A program made the position numbers and the translations under genes. Under the pieces are notes generated by a model. The model made no database searches. It was not told where the DNA came from and worked only from the letters and a program-made list of their open reading frames with translations. This document shows positions 27,722 through 39,935 of a stretch of DNA of 64,000 bases, one piece after another (position 1 is the stretch's first letter; each line of letters opens with the position of its first letter). The stretch is from Bradysia coprophila (taxonomy: Eukaryota; Arthropoda; Insecta; Diptera; Sciaridae). Location of the stretch: assembly GCF_014529535.1 (NCBI RefSeq), contig NW_023503302.1, positions 550,062-614,061 on the forward strand. The letters run 5' to 3'.

Positions 27722-27786
27722 ACTGACGTACAAAATGAATATATGTGGTACCACAACAGCCGGTGTTTCGAAATTTCGCTTAAATT

Positions 27787-30406
27787 CTATTCAGAGTCCG
27801 AGTCCTCTATATACTGTGTAAAATTTCCTCGACGAGCAGGCCGTTGACTCGTTCTTGTTGATGTTCCTTGAGACGTGTTTACGGTGCTCGTTGAGAACAT
27901 AGCGGCAACTGATGGCTGCGCTGGTGTTTTTGTCGCTCTACTTGCTCTTGCAGTGGTTTTCTAAAACATTTTTTGTTAGAAATATTTTCTGCGTTGGACA
28001 TATTCTATGCCAATTAACTTACGGTTGTGCTGGAATCATTTTTCGATGATGATGCTGCGCCGCCTCGGGCGCCCCTTCCTCTACCTCTACCACGAGTAGC
28101 TGTTGTCGCCGGAGCCTTCATTGGTGATGAAAATAGATTATTTGAGCTTGAGGTCACCGAATCGTTACTGTTTGCCGCACTTGCAGTATCAATCGACGTG
28201 ACGGATCTCTTTTTCACACCTCTTGTATCAAGCATCTAAGAAAAAAAAAAACGGGATGTTATTTTGCAACTGCTGGTGCAGAAGACCGCATCTAACGTAC
28301 ATTTAACATTGCTTGTAGCATATCTCCACCGCTTCGAAATTCATTCAACGCATCGTCGACACTATCTTCAGCTGGCATGTTTTCATTGAGATAGTCACAA
28401 GCTTTGTCGCTGTAGAAACTGAAATCCAAATTAGTGGATCTGTGGAGTGGGGTCAATGTTCATTTCATTCATCTCTACAAACCTAATTATTCTCTCCGCG
28501 GCATCGTCATCATCATTTAATACAAGACGACGGCATAGCTCGGAAAATGCTTTCGTTGGCACAACTTGCAACACTTTGGAAGGGTCAGCTTCTTCAAAGT
28601 ATTTTTCGACAATATCTTCGACTCGATTTTGTTCATCTTCTTCGACGTGTGCGGCCCTGTTCATAGCGGTTGAGTCCAACGGTTTTAAATCGAACTTTTG
28701 TTTGGAAATGGCTCGTTTGAGGAAAATCATATCCAGCGGATTTGCAACCTGAGAGGAAAAATATTTCGTTAATGATCGTTATCGAAAGTCATTCAAAGTC
28801 ATAACGACAAATGAAAAAGAAAATCGCAATTTAGTCCCCGCACCAACAAAGTTTCATTGGTCATTAGACAATGTTTCATGATTTGTGAGACGCTACTACA
28901 AACGAGTGTCGAACATTTATGATTTTCTGGTATTTTTTCATAGAAACTGTTTTCTGCGTCGGCGTTTGCTATACCATGGTGTATCACATCGTTTTGACGG
29001 ATAGTTGGGATAAACAAAGCAATTCCACTCTAAGCAATTACCTTTTGGTTGTACTGCTGCCCGAATCTGATAGCGTTGAATACCTGATCCTCGCCCGAAT
29101 AGAATACCCGTAAACGAATAAGAGGTTCTTTCGGTTGATTGGGATGATCGGACTCTTTGCTTTTTGCCACCAGCAACATATCTTTAACTTTCTCCGCCAC
29201 ATAATCCTGAACCTTATCGACCGTATTGCCTTCGTTGAATCCAAGCTCTTCCTCCACCTCGGCCAGATGAATGGAGTCAAAGACGAATGGCCGCACCGAC
29301 TTCAGTTTAATCGGTTCCATTCGAAACTGTGTTCCGTGAATCAGCAACAGTCCAACGTGTTTGTCAATCGCTTCGCCTTCCGATAATGATGTGGCAACGG
29401 ACGATCCCGGTTGCGATACGTAAAAGCCTTTGTTTCCATTTGCCTCCGGGAAAATTCGGCAATCGTGCTCATGACCCCAAACCACTAAATGCAGAAATTC
29501 CGGCAACTGATTTTCCGGTAAGAAATTTTTCAGTCCACGATCCGCTCGATTTTGATGCAGTACGAGTAAATTGAACCATTGGCCGCTGGATTCGTCTGGT
29601 GCTTCCAAGACTACTTTGTTATCAAGGAAAAGTCTTGCTAGACGATTGTCGTGTATGTGACTGAGACCGTATAATGCCAGCTGCGTTTCACCCTTTTTGA
29701 TCAATATGGGGTCAATTTGCACTTGAGTCAAGTCAGTCCATTTGCCAAAGTAATTGACCAAACCACTTGTTGCTAGCAAATCCAATGAACTGAGTCGACC
29801 GAAACCTATGGAGATTGTTCATTAAATCAATTGATATTAAGTAACTTGCAAGCTACGTTTACCACTCGGATCGTCGTGGTTCCCGTGAATGGAGAAAACT
29901 GGGTACTTGATGTTCATATCTGGATCCTCATAATTGACACTGTGGTTGATCGAAGTGAAATTTACAGCCTGGTCACTTTTGATTTCAAATGGAATTTGCT
30001 TGTCGCCGAGCGTATACGTTCTCAGTAGCTGCATACACCTGAACAAAATAATATTTTGGTTTAAATACACCGATGAATTGTGTTCACAAAACGGCTTGAC
30101 ACAAACTTCTGTAGAGTGTTCGTCGATGGATTGGCAATGTGAAACAGATCTCCGGCAAGTAGTATGAAGTCAACATCATTCTGAACGGCATGTTGAAGTA
30201 TTTCTTCGAAAGCGATGAAGGAGTCATTGCCTGTAAATTAATGCGTAGAACCAGAAACACCGCATGCCCATTGTTTAAAGGAAATCTCCGTTCGCAGAAT
30301 AATTACCTCGCACTGGATCTTTCTCATGAACACCCAAATGAATGTCGGTTGCAACAAGAATTTTGAACATGTCTTCATCCTGGATATTCGGACTCGCAGA
30401 CGACAT
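27787..30406 (-). CDS. MRE11: Double-strand break repair nuclease MRE11
   Basis: Nuclease subunit of the MRE11-RAD50-NBS1 complex, acting in the nucleus on broken DNA ends and at telomeres. Eight exons: 30406-30307, 30230-30107, 30038-29863, 29805-29042, 28748-28483, 28418-28301, 28235-28023 and 27960-27787. They join in frame to 644 residues, close to the family norm. The phosphoesterase motifs appear in order: ATDIHLG (metal Asp21/His23), [26 protein letters not shown] and [10 protein letters not shown]. The capping/DNA-binding domain follows ([23 protein letters not shown]). The C-terminal part is disordered, with a glycine-arginine stretch ([12 protein letters not shown] in exon 7) like the GAR motif of vertebrate MRE11, and ends acidic (YIEDSDSE). 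All catalytic residues I can check are present, so the gene looks functional. Confidence 0.96.
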
Positions 30407-30784
30407 TTTTACAAAATTTTAATGAATTTCACAACAAAACCAAGGACATCAACGAAATAACCGGCAAATAAACAATCGTCGAACGAACTCGTATAATTTA
30501 CGTTTCTTCTTCTTCTTACTATTTCGCTTGATATCATGCTGATGTTAGCCAAAAGTCACATAATTTTGAACATATTTTCCGTTTGGTGTAAGTAGTTCCG
30601 GTTGATTGAATTACCGCGGTATTTTAGGTAGAGTGATTTTACATTCCGAATCCAGCTTTTAATTGTTGAGGAGAAATGTAACTTTTTTATGGCATGCATT
30701 TTTTGAGAGCAAAATTATTCTTTTCCAGCAGAATAATGTTTTTGTCTGAAAATTTAATTTTTTTCATCGGTAAATTTAATGATT

Positions 30785-31500
30785 TTTATCGTAGGATCAA
30801 GCATAGTTTCCATTATATACCGAAACGTACGGAGGGATTCTTTTGAAAATCCACCTATCAAAATCGGACCCATTTCGTCTGAGATGGATATATACATGGT
30901 TTGAAAGGTCTTTGCCAGTAGACCTCAAAACACGCCTCACACAGTCTCGAGCCACACCTGGTTGCTGGTGGAAGATCTCCGAAGTTGGAAAAATTTGTTT
31001 TTTTTATCCGAATTTTTTGACCGTTATAAATGATTATTCTGCAAACATATATCAATGAATCTAATCGAACTAGGTATGACCCGAAAGTACTTAAGCTCAG
31101 CTTTCCAACAAGCCCACTCTCACTTGGAATGATCATTTGTAACAGCCAAATTTTTTTGATAAAAAACACTATTTTTACAACTTCGGAGATCTTCCACCAG
31201 CAAGCAGGTGTGGCTCGAGACTGTGTGAAGCCTGTTTTGAGGTCTACTGGCAAAGACCTTTCAAACCATGTATATATCCATCCCAGACGAAATGGGTCCG
31301 ATTTTGATAGGTGGATTTTCAAAAGAATCCCTCACGTGAATTGTCGTAAGATCTTCTTATAATCCAGCATAGTTTCCATAATATACTGAAACGTACGTCA
31401 ATGGTCGGAGGATCAAGCATAGTTTCCATTATATACCGAAACGTACGTGAATGGTGGTAAGATCTTCGTAGGATCAAGTATAGTTTCCATTGTATGTTCG
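30785..31500. repeat. Short tandem repeat, ~61 bp, interrupted by a foldback element
   Basis: AGTTTCCATTATATACCGAAACGTACG-type units have their AGTTTCCAT core at 30805, 31371, 31421 and 31482. With the 502 bp element (30832-31333) and one 3 bp target copy removed, the spacings are 61, 50 and 61 bp. It lies 5' of MRE11, in the spacer before the 3' end of the Sac1 gene. Confidence 0.75.
30832..31333. mobile_element. Foldback element with ~165 bp inverted arms
   Basis: The element starts GAGGGATTCTTTTGAAAA and ends with the reverse complement; arms of about 165 bp match with few differences. It is flanked by the 3 bp direct repeat ACG (30829-30831, 31334-31336). Two mirror-image frames (30843-31058 on plus, 30858-31322 on minus) both start MKIHLSKSDPFRL because they read the two arms; neither is a gene. 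The central part resembles 42085-42210, and the tip recurs at 47214, so this is a dispersed family. The superfamily is not determined. Confidence 0.8.
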
Positions 31501-32637
31501 ATCATATAGACAAAATTTAAGGCGTTTTTATCCGATTTAGCAATCAAAAACACATTTTTTCAGTTTGGCGTTTCTTCACACATTCTTCATAGCGTTTTTT
31601 GACAATCTGGAGATTTTTCTTGGCAATTCATCATTTATGGTTGATTTGTTAAATCAACAAGAAAAATCGCCAGAGTGTGAAGAAACGCAAAAATGTGACG
31701 AATCGCCCAAAAATAAACTATTTGCGATTTGACTTTGGCGGTACTTTACGGCTATGAAATCAGGATGAGTTTAGTTTTACACTAAATTTTCAACGCCAAA
31801 TTAGGATTAGTTCAACGGTTGTACTGAAAAAATTGGTTTTGAAAATGCGTAAAACCAGTAAAGCAGTTCTAACTGTGCCGCTTTCAATCCCTAACTTTTC
31901 ATATTTGTCGTTTCTAATAAAATTATCTGGTGTCTATAGTCTTCGAAACGTCCAATTTTTGTACATTTGAATGCAGAAAAAAATTTGGTTCGATAAAATG
32001 AAGTCTTTCTAACTGAATAAACAATTTTCTGACATATGGCGTGAATTTGCTGTTCAAATTAAAACAAAAAATAAATAATCTGGGAGTTGTATGTTCCGCA
32101 TGTACGCTGAAGCAGGTCACAATAATTGAGAATATGTGTTTTGCCGATTAGTACATTTTTTGATTTTTTTTTGTACCAGCCCTGTGAATGTCGCTCAAAC
32201 TGAACGACTCAATTTTGTTATTTTTCACGAAATTCGCCGTACCTTTTTGTGTTGTGATCCGCTGAGAGTTTGCACTATACTGCCTAGTCTTTCTTCATAA
32301 TACTTTAGTGTGTACGGCCACAACAAATAAAACAAATTACACCCAACAACTGAAGGTATATAAACAATGGAATTTATTTAAATTCATTACAATTTGAATT
32401 GGATTAAATTTGAATTCATATTACGATAGAATCAGTACCTAAACTCATCTACACTCAAAACTAAGCAACTATATTTCTATTGAAGAAACTAGGTTCTCTT
32501 ATACTTTACTGAATCACCGCAAACGGACAAGAACGGGAATAAAGGAAAATTACAAAAACAAAACAATAAATTATCAAAAATTGCCTCTCGTATTCGGCTC
32601 CCATTACACTATTTCAATCACATTATTAAACTCATTG
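31501..32637. other. Spacer and Sac1 3' UTR
   Basis: No gene. A hairpin-rich segment (31560-31690, with CTTCACAC and GTGTGAAG arms and an AATCAACAAGAAAAATC/GATTTTTCTTG pairing) may be another degraded inverted repeat. The right end is the 3' UTR of the Sac1 gene, with an AATAAA on the minus strand at 32378-32373. Confidence 0.45.
32373..32378 (-). terminator. Candidate poly(A) signal, Sac1 transcript
   Basis: AATAAA on the minus strand (TTTATT on plus), about 260 bases past the stop codon. The 3' UTR between is A+T-rich and gene-free. Other weaker A-rich hexamers lie closer, so the choice is tentative. Confidence 0.35.
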
Positions 32638-35207
32638 CTACGGATCTTGATTAAATGTAACTAATTTTGGCCAATCGACAAACTCTTCGCCGTGTCGGAA
32701 TATGGTGCGACTGGTGAATCCAACGGCCATACCCCAAAACATAAGGAATAACATGTTTTCCGTGTTGTACACTTGCGGTAGTATGGCAGACGAAAAGAAC
32801 ATAGCACACGCAAATACCAATAAACTTGGGAACTGTAATTGACAGAGGGCAGAAATTTGATTATCGTTTTGCTCACTCTCGCACACCTTGACTTTCCACT
32901 TACTGTTCTCTGTTTCCATCCTTTGGTCACTTGCAACGGACACGGTAGAATGGATCCTTCGTCAGCACCTTGAACTAAATAATTGCCTAAGAATAGATCG
33001 ATTGAGTCCTGGAAGCCAAAAAAAAAAATGGCGAAAATTACATTCCCATCGGATCAGTCAGAGTCATATTCGACAAACTCACCTGTCTGAAGCCATCAGC
33101 GAAATTGTTCTTAAAATATCGCACCATCGAGTTGTATCCATCCATCAGCGCTCCCTGCATCGTTCGCTTGCCCGTTCGTGTAAAGTCCGTTTTTAGGGCT
33201 CCCGTTCCAGAATATTGAATCGACACCAGATCTGCATTGTCTGCCCAAACGTTTTTGTACAAACTGGACAGCGTTGCCGTACTGTCGATGGTTTGTCCAG
33301 CATTCAAAATTTCCAATTTCGTCAGAATCATTTTCAGTGACCGTTTCGCCAGCATGCTCTGCACAACATTCGTCCGGTCTAAACAATCCACGCAATTGGT
33401 GCGAAAAACTCCATCCTGGCTGGATAGCAGCGTTCCATCGCGACGCAAATGAAACCATCCGAAATCGTCTTGTTCGTGCGCCACCCGATCGATTAAAATG
33501 TTTAATCGATCCCAGCGCATCTTACGACACTCCGAATGAAAGTCGAACGATTCGTAGCGTACCACCGAATTGTTGATCTGGGCAATAATATTGGCGAATC
33601 CAGTTTCGAGGCTTCCTTCGGCACCTCGATGGTCGATCTGAACGATAGTTTGGATATTGGATCATCTAATGAACGAAATCGATCAAATCAAAGTCTCACC
33701 AAATTCACCAAAACCTGTCGTCCGTACAGTTGCATTTGTGTGTCCAAGTGTTTCGATGCGGCAGCCATGTTCATATGATTCTTCAGCGAATCGATTGTAG
33801 GCTTCGGTTTGTATTGCAAATTTGGGGACTGGGCCCAAAACAATGGAATGCTACCACGAGTTTGAACGAACGATGCTCGATCGCCGGCAAATTCGACAAT
33901 TTGTTCCGTTTCGACAAAATTTGAGCAATAGCCCTAAGGAATAAATCACGCGGAGAATATTAGCGGGTGGGGAAACGACAACAAAATTCACAAATTTGAC
34001 ATACATTACGATCGATTCCTCTGCTAAACAGTCGTACACCGGCACGCTGAACCGACCGCCGAGATACCAATATCAATGTAAATTGATTGTTATTGATATT
34101 TAGCTGATTGATCGACACGACTGTATGAATAAATTCAACCGAATTACCATCAAATTATACCAATGCAACAGAACAATTTTATCGAACTTACATCCATGAA
34201 TCAGCGGCAAGCAGTAGGACTTCAAATTTTGCGATTGAAATGGTTGCAGCAGAAATTTGTTCCATACAAATCGCGACTCTGCTCGTTCGTTGAGACCCAT
34301 CTGTAGCAGATTTCCAGGCAAAAAATCAATAATTTTGTTTGAACGAAGAATGAAATTCGAGCCGAAATGTTTACCTGCAAAAAATCGGGTGGCATCGAAT
34401 GCAATCTCTGCAGAGTGTGCGTTAAATCGTAGCTATATGAGAAGTAAAAGTATGGAGTGTCTAGCATTTTGTGCAGCATTAGTAGATAGGTGTCATTCTG
34501 GGATTTCTGAAATTTATTTTGAAATCATCAAGAACCGGTGACTGTATGCGGCTCACAGCTGAATCGATATTTTTTTTTGCATAATCGACACCATCTCATC
34601 TTATTGATCCGGTCAATGTGTTGTTGAGAATGATCGAACATACCTGGCTCACACTGAGAAAATGACTTGCCGACATGTACGGAATGATGTCATAACCAGC
34701 TAATCTCCAAATAACTTGTCCATTGATTTGGCCCACATATTCGCGATGTGTGGCTACGATCAAATTGAATCCATTGATCAGATTGATGGTTCCAATAATA
34801 CCGCAAATTCGCCGAGTTGCTCGCGATTCAACCGATTGATAAGCCCGAGCTATGGATGAATTCTAGAGTCAATCGATTTGCTGCAGAAACATGTATTGCA
34901 ATTTACCTTGTACGGTAATGTCTTTGCTCACACGGCTGATGACCAATTGTTCATTAACGCCCCGCGGTTCAATGATAAATTTATCTGGTGTGATGTAGCT
35001 GCGAAAGAGATGTACAGAAAAAAAAGTTGTCATCAACATAGCTCTGTCATTACGTTGTAAATGAATGAATAGTATGTGTGTGAGTCTGATAACACTGCTA
35101 AGATGAAGCACAAAATATGGTCTTGATGGAGAGCCACTTTTAAATTACTGAGTACAGACATAGTAGAAATTCACTCACAAATTTAGATCGTCGAATAATG
35201 CAGACAT
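32638..35207 (-). CDS. Sac1: Phosphatidylinositol-4-phosphatase Sac1
   Basis: ER/Golgi membrane enzyme that removes phosphate from phosphoinositides, mainly PI4P. Ten exons: 35207-35179, 34998-34907, 34849-34644, 34506-34375, 34300-34192, 34120-34005, 33933-33700, 33637-33083, 33008-32904 and 32832-32638. They join in frame to 590 residues; human SACM1L has 587. The catalytic CX5R(T) motif is intact: [13 protein letters not shown], with nucleophile Cys388 and Arg394. N-terminal SAC-domain landmarks include LYITP-like [27 protein letters not shown], and [11 protein letters not shown]. Two hydrophobic segments near the C-terminus ([18 protein letters not shown] and [19 protein letters not shown]) form the membrane hairpin. 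The end is ...TFNQDP, without the dilysine retrieval signal of vertebrates. Exon 3 uses the acceptor CCATAG|CTCGGG; the nearer-looking CTCTAG breaks the frame. Confidence 0.95.
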
Positions 35208-37850
35208 TTTGAATGGTTGTTAAAATTCGATGGTTCAGAAAAATGACAACATAAAGTTTTCCGTCTTTTAGTGACAACGATGACAACTAACCAAACGACG
35301 ATGGCATAAAATTGCGTTCAGTGGATGGTTGCGGAGATTCGTAGGGTTGCATAATGCACATATCACCGCGTAATTTCAAATTTATGTTTGTTAGATACTC
35401 AAGCCGTTCATAACTTGTACTTGTAGATTCTCACACCGTTCGTAACTTTAAGTGACAGTTCTTGTGGGATTTTCACTTTTTATTACATACGCTCGATGTC
35501 CGGATGTCAAAATTACTTAACTAGAAGAATAATTCAAAAATTACACTTCAGTTCTATGTAGTTGTCTCGTTTTCGCTTATGTGATAATGATAAAATAGAG
35601 TACACTCATGTCACTATCAGTCTCGGCAAGCCTCGACTTCTTCGTGACAAGTGTGTAATACATGCAACTGTCAAGTTACGAATATTTGCTGTTAAAATAC
35701 TGTTAAATAAATCATTTATCCGACACTAGGGGAAAACGTAACTATATTTGGAGATTGGAGCAACGAAAATACGAGAATCGTCGCCCAGGTCATTGTAAAA
35801 TTAGTTGGAAGAATAGGCGTCAGATTGGCTGGATTCTTTTTCTTTGTATATTGGTATAGAACGCAGTGCCTAGTTTTAGAAATTTAATTCTTAAAAATTA
35901 CAAAAAATTCTTTTAAAAAATCCTAAATTCCTGAATTTACAAATTGTGGCTCTGATGCTACCCATAAAACTTACGAATAATATTTTTGGAGTTGTGTGTT
36001 GTTTCTGTTGACTGTTTTCTTATGTCGACTACACTAAGATTGTAATTCTACTTACCATTGCGTTCTTACCGAAACTTTGAATTTTCCTCTTACTTAAATC
36101 TTTCGAAAGTTCTGCCGGATGAACCGTTCACATCAACCTATAACGAACATTTTTACCACAAATTTGTATAGTTAACTTTTCGTAAAGTATACTTTTCGGA
36201 ACGAATAGAATGTAAGATGAGGGTCTCTTGCTAATTTCTATTTTAATGTTTGAGGCGTCCGAATATATATCCTGCGTGTAAGACGACTGAACTGATAGGT
36301 GGTGATTTGATTTAGTAATTCAGTACGGTCAATTAGGTACGATAATTTCAACCTTATCCTACTCAAGTGGTTCCACGATGTGTATCGAAAATGTGTAGTT
36401 TTTTGAATGGGTTCGCATTTGGCCATTTTTTATGGGCGGCAGTTTCGAGGTTCAGACTAACCTATAAAAAACGGTTCATTTGGAGGTATATCGTAAAGCA
36501 ATTTTTGTTTAGAATCTTGCTATATGTCAATTGAAAATAACTTGTCTGGATGTCTTAACCTAAAATTCTTTCAGGATTTATAATTCGAAACAGTTTGAGG
36601 AACTGCCAAATTGGCATCGAAGAAACAGGTACCCGATGACATTTATCTTAAGGTGTGTATGTAGTTCCATCTTTTATGTTCCTCCGATGAAGCACCTAAC
36701 TTAAGCAAATTACTTTACAACTGGCACTAGATTGACTAGATGGCACCACATTGGAATCACTCCAGAGATTCAGTTATGGAGTAAAATGGCGAACAGCGGG
36801 TAATTCCGAGAGTTATAAAATTTTTATTCGATTTTGCTCTAAGTCATCGTCATTGCAGCCACTTAAAAAATTAGGGTATTGGCAAACACTTAGAGTAAAG
36901 CTGAATAAAATTTTTAAACTGCCGGAATTACCTGCTGGTCGTCATTACCACAGATTCCACATTAACTTCTTTGAAAGCCTGAAGCAGTTAATTGATCTAC
37001 CTTGTAAAATAAATACAATCTTGGAAAGGTCTGAGATAAAGAATTGCTAAAATTTGACCGGCCGACTAGGCCTTTACTCTCAAAAAACATTGTTCTGCCC
37101 GACTACCAGTTCTGATGTCGTTTTCAGTCGTTTTTTACAATGTAAACTTTGTTGCGTTACGCACCAGCTTTAAAACTTCTTATGGATCTTAAGCAACGAT
37201 ACGTACATGCTAGAGGATAGGACATGTACAAAATTGTGTTTGACTGACTAAGACTCGGTAAAAACCAAAATTGAAGTGAGACGGTCTTTACCAATCGAAA
37301 TCAGAAACGCTTTATTATACTACGACCTCTTGCGGCTTTATTTGAAGTCTGCAGCTTCAGTGCCGGGATCGATAGATCTGAAGTGTGTGAACGTTTTTAC
37401 GATTTCTCAGTTTTCACCGATTTCCTAAGTTAAGTCAACTATCGAATTGCTTCACTTGTGACAAAATGTGAATGTAAATCAACCTGCATGACCTCTACGT
37501 GATGCATTGTTTAATCCGAAACTAATCAATCTGTCGACCTGTCTATAAGATGAGATTTAAGCCGGATGATTCTGCAGCACTATTTTGATAATAACAACTA
37601 AAAAAGCAACAGCAACGTACCCTTACCGTCCATGTCCACCACATGCTGTCCTTTGGCATGTAATAGCAAAGACGTACACTCTCGAAATTTATCGATTTTT
37701 TATTATTTTTGTTTTGGTTGACTTTATAGTACTAAATGACATTTTTTTAGTTGTCGAATCTGTGATTGATCATCGACTAGCCAATATTTTAATAACATAG
37801 TTGGAATTATCGCCCCGAAAACTCACCAAATATCAGCACTTTAATTCACT
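35208..37850. other. Spacer between Sac1 and ATP synthase delta
   Basis: This holds the 5' flank of the Sac1 gene and the 3' flank of the ATP synthase delta gene. A 99-codon plus-strand frame at 36751-37050 is the only sizeable one. It has no recognisable motif and no obvious splice or start context, so I do not call it. No repeat with clear ends was seen. Confidence 0.4.
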
Positions 37851-38382
37851 TTATTTCAATGCACTAACAACCAATTCAGCCACTTCAACGGCAATCGTTG
37901 CTTCGGCTCGCTCCTTATCGTCCTTGGCCGAAGATAATTGTTGTTGTGCTGCTTGAAGTGTTTCCTGTGCAGCTCGAGCATCCAAGTTCTCAATGGGTTG
38001 TGCTTCTTCAGCTAACACTTGTACGCTCGAATCGACATTAACTGTAACTGTGCCACTTGAAACGAAGACTTTCTTTGTAGCTCCATCCTTTTCGTAAACG
38101 GTAACGACACCGGGCTTGAGAACAGCTGTAAAAATATTGATGTACCGAACGTCACTTTTTGTGCATCGAACACATACCTAATGTCGGTACATGGGCAGCT
38201 AGAATACCGAAATCTCCACTGAATGACGGAACGTCAACTTGTTTCACTTCAGCTTTATCATAGAAAACTTTGTTCGCTGCAGCGAAGGTAAGTTTCATTG
38301 CTTCGTCGGCATAGTTGCGTGACTGCATGAGACGAGCTCCACGTCTGACAAGGATAGCCGAGTTACGGAATACAGATGACAT
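37851..38382 (-). CDS. ATPsyndelta: ATP synthase subunit delta, mitochondrial
   Basis: F1 central-stalk subunit (the homologue of bacterial epsilon) that couples rotor movement to ATP synthesis in the mitochondrial matrix. Two exons, 38382-38178 and 38125-37851, join to 159 residues, the usual insect length. The start MSSVFRNSAILVRRGARLMQ is a basic import presequence. The beta-sandwich domain follows (MKLTFAAANKVFYDKAEVKQ, VPSFSGDFGILAAHVPTL, then LKPGVVTVYEKDG, VFVSSGTVTVN). The C-terminal helical hairpin is rich in Ala/Gln/Glu (ENLDARAAQETLQAAQQQL). The start codon is preceded by a 5' UTR intron. The TAA stop is embedded in an AATAAA hexamer (GAAATAAAGTG). Confidence 0.95.
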
Positions 38383-38387
38383 GATTA

Positions 38388-38563
38388 CTGTGGAGGAAAA
38401 TAGAAAAATTATGTAACTTTGAGGTTAGACGAACATTGAAAATTCTCAGTGTACACAGGGAATATATCGTTCTACAGCGCAGTAAACAGCACACCTTCAA
38501 TTAATTGTCACAATTGAAATTATTATAGGAATGCAATGCAAAAAAAAGTAAAAATTTACTTAC
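38388..38563 (-). other. 5' UTR intron of ATP synthase delta
   Basis: On the minus strand an ATT|GTAAGTAAAT donor at 38563 and a CTCCACAG acceptor ending at 38388 bracket 176 bp. They place the start codon 5 bases into the second exon. Both sites are near consensus. The upstream noncoding exon would lie just right of 38564. This is inferred from splice signals alone. Confidence 0.5.
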
Positions 38564-39025
38564 AATTTTAAGTTATTTTCAATGGAGCAGTCAAATGCGA
38601 TAATATGCCGAAACTATGGCGCTACAGTGCAACAAAATGTAAGAATATTATAACGTTGTTGTAGTGGTAGCCTTAAGATGTCAATAAAAAAGGCCGCTAC
38701 AATTTAAAGCCACTTAAGACAGTGTCAATGGTGTTAATGTAATACAAAATAATGTAAATAGAAAGTCTGTGTTTTGGATACTAGCAGTTTCATACTGCCT
38801 TAGGGACTCATATGTTGATGATAATTAACTACGAGACTGATGTTCGACGAGAACAGTATCTGAAAAATCGGCGGTCAACGGATTTGTTCAAAATGTTTAA
38901 TTCATCTTTGTTAGGTCTATCCATCTTTTAAATAAATCGATTTTGTACAATTCAATGGTAAGAAGAAGAAATATGTAAAGGCCAAAAAGACAATTTTTTT
39001 GCGTGTTTTCAGTGACGTAAATTAA

Positions 39026-39229
39026 GGTATACAGTGTTTAAGGAGAGCGAAAACCAGTTAAATTTAATTGGTCACGGGGTCAGCTGTCAAATATTCATCA
39101 ATGAAAAAAGAAATTGAGATTGGAGCCCAGTTTAAATTTGTATGTGATTTCTCTCATTTTGACGTGTAACCCCGAGACCAGTTTAAACAAAGTGGTCAAA
39201 AATCGCTCTCCTTAAACACTGTATACTTC
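39026..39229. mobile_element. TTAA-flanked MITE
   Basis: Inverted ends (GGTATACAGTGTTTAAGGAG on the left; CTCCTTAAACACTGTATAC followed by TTC on the right) lie between two TTAA sites (39022-39025, 39230-39233). The left end is 2 bp shorter than the right. A piggyBac/Kolobok-type MITE is the best guess. Located in the spacer between ATP synthase delta (-) and mS29 (+). Confidence 0.65.
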
Positions 39230-39935
39230 TTAAATTGTATGTTTTTGTTGACGGTTTCTCCACTTGTCAACAATTTTTCTATAGCTGAGTGCTTTTGTAG
39301 TTTTCAGTAAAAAACTTCACGAAACGACCGTATTTTGTTTTTGTAGTTTTCAGTATAAACTATAGTACTGATGCGTCAATTCATCAAAAAAAAGAGTAGA
39401 AACAAGAAAAATTGGCTACAGCAGCGGTCGGCTATTCATTTTTGTGTACAAGCGTTACAAGCCTTACAGTAATAACTTCGAGCTCATAGAACTTCCTCTC
39501 TTTTAGTTCATTTTTATTATTTGTAAGTAATAGAACTTAAGTAACTTAGTTATTGCTAAAATATTTATTTTAATGCGACATTGTGCAGTGAAAGTTAGTT
39601 GGGGTAAGTTCATACACATTTCAACTTATGAGATAGATTTTTTTATCTCTGCATTAGTTCTGAGAATTATTAATTACTCTTCCTTTATATTTAAGAGTGT
39701 ACAGGTATGGCCGATTCTCTAAAATCGGTCGATTTATTTTGAACACATTTATTATTTTTGTCAAAATAATATGAAAATGAGCGATTAGAATCCGCTTTTT
39801 AAAAATCGTTATGTCCTCCGCGGTGACATTAGACCATACCTGCGGAGTTTACATTCATTGATTTAAGTAAGATAGAAAATATTCCTCGTTCAGTTAACAA
39901 TTACAGAGTATTATGATGAAAGAGAAAGAAATATT

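Noticed and set aside
30843-31322. Two frames (plus and minus) of 71 and 154 codons with nearly identical N-termini
   Set aside because: They are mirror readings of the two arms of the foldback element; a palindrome gives the same peptide on both strands.
36751-37050. 99-codon plus-strand frame between Sac1 and ATP synthase delta
   Set aside because: No recognisable motif, no supporting splice or start signals, and the composition is compatible with chance.
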